The position numbers and the translations under genes were made by a program. The notes beneath the pieces were generated by a model. That model did no database searches. It was not told the DNA's origin and saw only the letters and a program-made list of their open reading frames with translations. From Alphaproteobacteria bacterium (GTDB lineage: Bacteria; Pseudomonadota; Alphaproteobacteria; Rhodobacterales; Rhodobacteraceae), in contig JAUHVR010000004.1 of assembly GCA_030424865.1 (NCBI GenBank), positions 124,001 through 188,000 on the forward strand: DNA of 64,000 bases, given 5' to 3'. Positions 59,816 to 64,000 of the stretch are shown here, in pieces (positions within the stretch are counted from its first letter, which is position 1; each line of letters opens with the position of its first letter).

Positions 59816-60243
59816 CAACGGCCCCTCCCTGACGCAGTGCCGGACGTGCTGTCGCCGGTCCACTCGATCAGAACCCCTTCGAACACGCCGTCACCATGCG
59901 CCTTGCGCCAAAAGCGCTCGAAGTCAGCCTCATCCTGAAAACCGTCTGCCTGAGCAAACTTCCCGTCAACGACCTGCCAGTCAGGTTCCTGAAAGGTCAG
60001 AGCGCCAACAGCATAGAGGCAAGAGTGATTAGCAACCGGGATCCAGATCCTAATGGGTTCGACCGAAAAACAAATAGGATCAGGATCGATCAGCTTGCGG
60101 CAATGCTTCGTGCGCATCCCGAAATAAAGCTGGATCCGCTCGCCAGGACGCGCATGGCGTTTGCGTTTTGCCCGGATTGTCTGGCGCTTGCGCCACATGG
60201 CGACGTCATCGCAGAACCGCCGTTGAAAGCTGTAGGCGACCAT
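59815..60243 (-). CDS. ASCH/PUA-like domain protein
   Basis: 142 residues from MVAYSFQRRFCDDVAMWRKRQTIR at 60243. The first 70 residues have the ASCH-type pattern: a start close to where substrate enters, KRKRHARPGERIQLYFGMRT (the G-E-x-I-x-L strand) and ISFSVEPIRIWI-like strand. ASCH domains bind RNA or modified nucleosides; some are nucleases. The C-terminal part (GFQDEADFERFWRKAHGDGVFEGVLIEW) is also typical of phage ASCH proteins. Coupled on both sides by TGATG. Confidence 0.65.
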   Translation of the reverse strand: MVAYSFQRRFCDDVAMWRKRQTIRAKRKRHARPGERIQLYFGMRTKHCRKLIDPDPICFSVEPIRIWIPVANHSCLYAVGALTFQEPDWQVVDGKFAQADGFQDEADFERFWRKAHGDGVFEGVLIEWTGDSTSGTASGRGR

Positions 60244-60539
60244 CAGCAGCTCTCCCAGTACCCATTGCGCAACCAGCCGTGCCAATTGGCATCAATGCGA
60301 TTGACTGAAGGATGCAGCGTCGGTTCCGTTGTCGAGCCATTCCAATTCCAGCTCGGTCCTTCCTGGTGCGGCTTGAAGCCGACCCCGACCGTGATGCGCA
60401 CCAGGCGACCGCAGCCGCTAGGGCAGTAAAACCACAGCGCCGAAACGCCGTCGTCACCGGCCTCGGTGAAATGCACCGATCCGGGCAGCTTGGCGCGGCG
60501 ATGCTCGCTTTTGTCGGCAAAGTGGATTGCCCGGATCAT
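60243..60539 (-). CDS. DUF6527-like small protein
   Basis: 98 residues from MIRAIHFADKSEHRRAKLPG at 60539 (ATGA overlap). A Cys pair in FYCPSGCGRLVRI, a Trp-rich strand (GPSWNWNGSTTEPTLHPSV) and WHGWLRNGYWESC at the end match the DUF6527 type found in many phages and plasmids. Likely zinc binding; function unknown. Confidence 0.7.
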   Translation of the reverse strand: MIRAIHFADKSEHRRAKLPGSVHFTEAGDDGVSALWFYCPSGCGRLVRITVGVGFKPHQEGPSWNWNGSTTEPTLHPSVNRIDANWHGWLRNGYWESC

Positions 60540-60736
60540 GGCGCAGCCTCGCTCAACTCGAGCAGGTAAGGCGTATCGTCGAGCCACGCCAATTCCACCA
60601 GATGGCCGCGATACGAGACAAAGCTCTCTCGCTCGCCGACAAGCCGCGCGTGCATCAGTTTCCACCAAGGCGCGTTCTTCGCGTGGCGATCCGCCTTCAT
60701 GATCAGAGCGGCTTCAACTTCCATCGGTCGTTTCAT
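60536..60736 (-). CDS. unknown 66-residue phage protein
   Basis: MKRPMEVEAALIMKADRHAK, coupled by ATGA to the gp27-like gene and to the DUF6527-like gene. Contains WWKLMHARLVGERESFVSYRGHLVELAW. No family recognised. Confidence 0.65.
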   Translation of the reverse strand: MKRPMEVEAALIMKADRHAKNAPWWKLMHARLVGERESFVSYRGHLVELAWLDDTPYLLELSEAAP

Positions 60737-61299
60737 GATTTCAGCCCCAACACGCCTTTGCGCAGCGTCGACAGCATCGTCTCGTCCAGGCCCGCCTCGC
60801 TTGCCGTCTGTTCCAGCGCCTCTTCGATCTCGGCGCGCGCGGCCTCACGGGCCTCACGCGCAACGCGCTGCCGCTCATCGTCCAGGAGCTTTTCACGCAT
60901 GCCGGAGCTGGCCATCAGGTCCTTCAGCATCCGACCGAGCGACATCAGCTCTTTCGCCTCCAGATGGCCGTCCTCGTCGCGCACCGACTGGATCATGTGG
61001 ATCGCACTGGTGGCGATCATCTGCAGCAGCACCTTGTGCAACTCGCCCTCGGCCGAGATGTCGAGGTCCGAGAGCAGCGTCTCGGCGATGGCAAAGGCCT
61101 CGCGTTGATCCTTGAGCGCCTTGGAAAAGTCGCCCACGGCCGTCTTGCCGATCCGGATCTGGACGCCTTCGGCCTCCAGCCGGAAGTTCAGTGCCTCGGT
61201 GACGTCCAGAATGTCGCTGAAGCCGCGCTCGCGCAGCTCTTCGGCCAGCCAGCGGCGCAGCTCCTCCGGGATCAGGTCAAGCTTCTTGGGTGGCGGCAT
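60733..61299 (-). CDS. DUF3486 (Mu gp27-like) small terminase protein
   Basis: 188 residues. LDLIPEELRRWLAEELRERGFSDILDVTEALN with LEAEGVQIRIGKTAVGDFSKAL is the DUF3486 signature. These proteins recognise phage DNA for packaging. Helical throughout. Three bases after the gp26-like gene. Confidence 0.88.
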   Translation of the reverse strand: MPPPKKLDLIPEELRRWLAEELRERGFSDILDVTEALNFRLEAEGVQIRIGKTAVGDFSKALKDQREAFAIAETLLSDLDISAEGELHKVLLQMIATSAIHMIQSVRDEDGHLEAKELMSLGRMLKDLMASSGMREKLLDDERQRVAREAREAARAEIEEALEQTASEAGLDETMLSTLRKGVLGLKS

Positions 61300-61302
61300 A
61301 GA

Positions 61303-61602
61303 TCACACCCCCGGGCGGGGGCGCTGGATACCGTCCATCTTGACGATGCCCTGGGCAACCTCAGCGCCGCGCACCGTGGCCGTCACAACGACGAAACCCG
61401 GCGACGCCTCGTCCAGCGTCACCAGCCCCTGCTCGGCCAGCCAGTGCACCTGGCCAACCACTTGGTCGCGGGTATAGTTGATGCCGTAGCGCCGCAGAAG
61501 ATCGGTCATCATCGAGACGTTGGAGGTATATTTGGGCGCATCTTCCAGCATCCGCAAAATGGCGATGCGGGCGTGTTCGCGCAGCTCCTCTTGGTAGCTC
61601 AT
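61303..61602 (-). CDS. Mu gp26-like winged-helix protein
   Basis: 99 residues, YQEELREHARIAILRMLEDAPKYTSNVSMMTDLLRRYG, then DQVVGQVHWLAEQGLVTLDEA, a winged-helix shape known from Mu gp26-type proteins at this exact place. Likely DNA binding in packaging or regulation. Small gaps of 3 bases on both sides. Confidence 0.75.
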   Translation of the reverse strand: MSYQEELREHARIAILRMLEDAPKYTSNVSMMTDLLRRYGINYTRDQVVGQVHWLAEQGLVTLDEASPGFVVVTATVRGAEVAQGIVKMDGIQRPRPGV

Positions 61603-61605
61603 CGC

Positions 61606-61950
61606 TTATCCCTTTGTGTTCAACAGGTACCCTTCCAGCCGCTCGGTCACGGCTGAAATCCGGGTCATCGCCTCGCCGTTCCCGGCAAGCTGAGCCTCGA
61701 TCCGCCCCAGATCGCCCTTCATGTTGGCGAGGTTCAGCTCGATGGCGTGCATGTCGCTTTTGCCTGGCAAATGGCTGACGGTCTGTTCGAGCGCCTGCAG
61801 ACGGCTCTCATGCCGGTCCATGCGCTGCGCGCCGGTTTTGAACCGTTCATCAACCTCTGATCGGCGCGTCCGGATCACAGCGGTCACCAAGGCCGCCAAT
61901 GAGAGCAGGATCGGGATCAACTTGATGATCAGATCGACATCAACGGTCAC
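61606..61950 (-). CDS. DUF2730 (Mu gp25-like) membrane-anchored protein
   Basis: 114 residues. One N-terminal membrane helix (LIIKLIPILLSLAALVTAVI) is followed by a long coiled coil (VDERFKTGAQRMDRHESRLQALEQTVSHL). Position next to lysis genes and this shape fit Mu gp25/DUF2730 and recall Rz-type spanins. Confidence 0.75.
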   Translation of the reverse strand: MTVDVDLIIKLIPILLSLAALVTAVIRTRRSEVDERFKTGAQRMDRHESRLQALEQTVSHLPGKSDMHAIELNLANMKGDLGRIEAQLAGNGEAMTRISAVTERLEGYLLNTKG

Positions 61951-62261
61951 AGCGGCATCCCTTCAGGTCGCGCGGGCGAAAGACCCAGCTCAAGATCCCC
62001 GCCGGAGGCCCCAATGCAGGCCACGCCATCGGGGCGCACCATCAGGATCGTCCAGGATCCGCTCGCGGGATCCGCCCAGAACTCAAACAAGACGCCCCCC
62101 CCCGACAGCCCCGAGGCCATCAGCTCTTCACCATACCCTCTGGCCAGACGGTCCCGCGCGACATCCGCCGGACCGCAGGTTGCCAATGCGGCCGTCGCGC
62201 CTAGCATCGACAGCAACAAGGCCAATCCGGCCCGCCGTGAGATGGTCAAAATCCGCTTCAT
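61947..62261 (-). CDS. secreted protein of the lysis region
   Basis: 104 residues with a signal peptide (LALLLSMLGATAALA). The mature part has two cysteines and YGEELMASGLSGGGVLFEFWADPASGSWTILMV, a pattern seen in small exported alphaproteobacterial proteins. ATGA overlaps on both sides place it in the lysis operon; it may be the outer-membrane partner in lysis, but no lipobox is seen. Confidence 0.7.
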   Translation of the reverse strand: MKRILTISRRAGLALLLSMLGATAALATCGPADVARDRLARGYGEELMASGLSGGGVLFEFWADPASGSWTILMVRPDGVACIGASGGDLELGLSPARPEGMPL

Positions 62262-62809
62262 GCCTCTGCCTTTCGTGATTTGAGAATGTCGGCCAGCGCC
62301 GGATTGTCCCTGGCGTGCACGGCGCCTTCGCCGCCAGGCGAACCGATGGTGTCGCCCGGCACCGCTGGCTGCCTCAGGATCCGGCTGGATTGGACCATGC
62401 CCGCGAGATCCTTCTGGAAGTCGAGATCCTTCACCTGGGCGCGCCCGCTGAAGAAGAACGTCACGATTGTCAGGATCACACCCCAGACCATCTGCGGAAT
62501 GATCGACCAGGCCTCGAAGACGCGCGCCATGAACTCTGGGTCAACCGGGGTCCAGGCCAAGACCCAGACAGCCCAAAGCGCCATGATCGGGCGCGGCAGG
62601 CGGTTCAGGCCATCAACGAAGCTGTCCCACCAGGTGCGGTTCGAACGGGGCGCGAATTCGGCAGCGAACTGCTGAAGCGTGGCGACATCGATCGCGTGCC
62701 CACGCTCGGCCGCGCCTTCGGCGTTTTCCCGAAACACCTCGGCGATCTCGACCACCGCATTGCGGCGTTGCCCAAAGAGCGAGGCAAAGACCTGCGCGAT
62801 CAACCCCAT
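62258..62809 (-). CDS. holin (3TM/GTA-type)
   Basis: 183 residues. Two to three hydrophobic helices lie in the middle (PIMALWAVWVLAWTPVDPEFM; MVWGVILTIVTFFFSGRAQV), typical of the holin family used by gene transfer agents and related phages. It opens the inner membrane so the endolysin can pass. It overlaps the endolysin end by 10 bases. Confidence 0.8.
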   Translation of the reverse strand: MGLIAQVFASLFGQRRNAVVEIAEVFRENAEGAAERGHAIDVATLQQFAAEFAPRSNRTWWDSFVDGLNRLPRPIMALWAVWVLAWTPVDPEFMARVFEAWSIIPQMVWGVILTIVTFFFSGRAQVKDLDFQKDLAGMVQSSRILRQPAVPGDTIGSPGGEGAVHARDNPALADILKSRKAEA

Positions 62810-63426
62810 GATGACACCCGCTCGCGAAACTGCTCATCCGTCAGGTGGTACCTGGGCGAAATGAACTCTTCAGCCCGGCGGATCCAGCCGCCTTTGCCGC
62901 CCGCGCGGGTCCGCGCGTATTTGCGCGAGGCCGGGCGGCGGTCCGCGATCCCGAAATAATAGTTCCGGCGGGCGATACCGTAGGCGTCCACCATCTGATC
63001 GCCCAGGCTCTCGAATTCGGTATGGGCGATGCGCGCGGTCTGCGGGCCGATCGCACCGTCGACAGCAATGTCGTGCCCCAGATCCTCCAGGAGCCTCTGC
63101 AGGATACGCACGGCGTTTGACCCGGCATTGACGAACATGTCGAACACCGTGGCCTGCAGCGGCTCGGGCAGCATGTGGATGCGCGGCGCGCTGTAGTAGT
63201 GCTGCAGGAAGATATCGACGGCCTGATCGCGGCTCAGCGATTTGACATCCCGAACATCGACATCCCCGTCGCCATCCAGATCAAGGCCCAGGCGTCGCAT
63301 GGTATGGATCGTGACGCCAAAGTTAGTGGCCCCACCGGGATCGTCGGGATCATTCACAAATCCACCTTCCCGGCCGACGATTTCCTCGGCCAGGGTGCGA
63401 ACATCCAATTTGGGTTTGGGTGACAT
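62800..63426 (-). CDS. endolysin, glycoside hydrolase family 108
   Basis: 208 residues, no signal peptide, so export depends on the holin. GH108 N-acetylmuramidase core with catalytic glutamate in VGREGGFVNDPDDPGGATNFGVT (Glu20) and, from about 100, a peptidoglycan-binding part (QRLLEDLGHDIAVDGAIGPQTARI). An insertion DLDGDGDVDVRD (49-60) is a perfect EF-hand calcium loop. First gene after the Plys-like box. Confidence 0.92.
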   Translation of the reverse strand: MSPKPKLDVRTLAEEIVGREGGFVNDPDDPGGATNFGVTIHTMRRLGLDLDGDGDVDVRDVKSLSRDQAVDIFLQHYYSAPRIHMLPEPLQATVFDMFVNAGSNAVRILQRLLEDLGHDIAVDGAIGPQTARIAHTEFESLGDQMVDAYGIARRNYYFGIADRRPASRKYARTRAGGKGGWIRRAEEFISPRYHLTDEQFRERVSSWG

Positions 63427-63453
63427 GAGTGAGGCTCCGCTGTTCAGCCTCAG

Positions 63454-63477
63454 ATTGAGCGATCGAGCGCGCTCAAT
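63454..63477. repeat. inverted repeat behind the Plys-like box
   Basis: ATTGAGCG and CGCTCAAT form a perfect 8-base dyad with an 8-base centre, between the box and the endolysin start. Could be an operator or an mRNA hairpin. Confidence 0.45.
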
Positions 63478-63496
63478 TCATGTCTAAGGATTTGCC
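63477..63496 (-). promoter_or_regulatory. late promoter/activator box ahead of the lysis operon (Plys-like)
   Basis: Minus strand GGCAAATCCTTAGACATGAA, 51 bases ahead of the endolysin start and just after the Mor-type gene. It is 19 of 20 identical to the box at 52994-53013. TTAGACAT inside it could serve as a -10; no -35 is evident, as expected for an activator-dependent promoter. Confidence 0.65.
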
Positions 63497-63504
63497 AGAA
63501 TGGC

Positions 63505-63960
63505 TCAGAACAGCGAGAGCTGGTCGCCTGGTTTCGGCGGGGCCTCATCGGTCGGAGGCGCGGCACCATTGGGCGGCGCTTTCAGAGCCTTTCGCACCGA
63601 GACCTCGGTGAGGCGCAGGCGGCGGACGATTTCGGTGACGGTCAGGCCCTCAGCCTTCAACGCGTGGATCAGCCAGGTGTTGGGGCGCGGGATCCGAGAG
63701 TAATCGTCGGTCAATCGCTTGTTCAGCTGGTGCAGGGCCTCGGCACCAATCATCTTCTCGGCGTCGCTGCGGCCCTGCGGGTTCTTCGGAAAATACATTC
63801 GCACCCCGCCGAACTCGACCAGGAACGCGACAGCCTTGGCAGGTCCAAGGACCTCGACGTAGGGCGCGACATGGGCCGGGTGCGGCGGATATGCGATGTT
63901 TGGTGTCACGTCTCGGATCTCGGTGAGCGCGTGTGGTTCTGGCCACGTTTCGGCCCGCAT
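63505..63960 (-). CDS. Mor-type late transcription activator
   Basis: 151 residues. The middle has AVAFLVEFGGVRMYFPKNPQG (about 45-63), the Mor family core with its G-G and Y-x-P-K, and residues 101-126 form a helix-turn-helix (LKAEGLTVTEIVRRLRLTEVSVRKAL). In Mu, Mor and C proteins bend DNA and turn on middle and late promoters. Located directly ahead of the lysis operon it is the natural activator of the two 20-base boxes. The 40 bases to the window edge hold no clear gene end. Confidence 0.82.
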   Translation of the reverse strand: MRAETWPEPHALTEIRDVTPNIAYPPHPAHVAPYVEVLGPAKAVAFLVEFGGVRMYFPKNPQGRSDAEKMIGAEALHQLNKRLTDDYSRIPRPNTWLIHALKAEGLTVTEIVRRLRLTEVSVRKALKAPPNGAAPPTDEAPPKPGDQLSLF

Positions 63961-64000
63961 TGGCGCGATATTGTGGTGATCCTTTCATCCTCATCGATGC

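Larger units (their letters stand above)
33774..64000 (-). mobile_element. Mu-like transposable prophage with siphovirus tail, late half
   Basis: A continuous minus-strand block of phage genes: Mor activator, lysis, Mu gp25-gp29 and F/G/I/T-type head genes, then a lambda/siphovirus-type tail. The right end is inferred at 33774 (TGTAGCG), where the terminal TG follows CCGGC, a pentamer fitting the Mu target pattern N-Y-S-R-N, and where repeats typical of transposase sites begin. The left end with repressor and transposase genes lies beyond 64000. The organisation recalls Rhodobacter RcapMu and Pseudomonas B3/D3112-type phages. The element appears complete in this half, with no broken genes. 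Confidence 0.88.

Noticed and set aside
33774-64000. A gene transfer agent cluster instead of a prophage
   Set aside because: Tail-tip and holin genes look GTA-like, but the head genes, terminase and Mor activator are of the Mu type and the block is much longer than 15 kb.

Overview
The window comes from a GC-rich alphaproteobacterium, most likely a Rhodobacteraceae (roseobacter-type) member. The reasons are the gene order of the division and cell-wall (dcw) cluster, two DUF2484-like genes typical of Rhodobacterales, a long-linker FtsZ ending in an EIPAFLRRQ-type tail, and a Mu-like phage with a siphovirus tail module like those known from Rhodobacter. No species call is possible from the sequence alone.

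Left part, 1-33.7 kb, is host chromosome. It starts with the end of an AraC-type regulator, a tRNA-Val(CAC) and a small secreted or membrane protein with a phage-type S74 domain. Then, on the minus strand, come lon (with an RpoH-type promoter), recN, bamD, lpxC, ftsZ, ftsA, ftsQ, ddl, murB, tRNA-Val(TAC), two DUF2484-like genes, an APC permease, a small membrane protein, murC, murG and ftsW. A plus-strand cassette (caspase-like protein, HI0933-type flavoprotein, L-lactate dehydrogenase) separates ftsW from murD. The cluster then continues with mraY, murF, murE, ftsI, ftsL, rsmH and mraZ. Transcription of the cluster runs from mraZ (33.1 kb) toward lon. Genes are mostly joined by ATGA or TGATG overlaps. 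Together they make lipid II (MurB-G, MraY, Ddl), assemble the septum (FtsZ, A, Q, L, I, W) and supply the outer membrane (LpxC, BamD).

Right part, about 33.77-64.0 kb, is the late half of a Mu-like transposable prophage lying on the minus strand and running out of the window at 64,000. From its early side toward its right end it encodes a Mor-type late activator, endolysin and holin, gp25/26/27-like proteins, a cassette of small accessory genes, terminase, a DNA adenine methylase, portal, gpF- and gpG-like head proteins, protease/scaffold, decoration protein, major capsid protein, and then a non-contractile (siphovirus) tail: tube, G/GT chaperones with a probable -1 frameshift, tape measure, lambda-type tail-tip proteins and large fibres. 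Repressor and transposase genes are not in the window. The right end is inferred at 33,774, with two 22-bp-spaced repeats just inside it, about 0.65 kb upstream of mraZ.

Most notable signals are: a nearly identical 20-bp box ahead of the lysis operon and ahead of the protease gene (the same places as Mu Plys and PI); a GGGAAAC slippery heptamer directly before the stop of the tail chaperone; a three-copy MraZ operator 430 bp upstream of mraZ; an esterase-like SGNH domain in a tail fibre; and a tightly coupled five-gene cassette between the small and large terminase genes.
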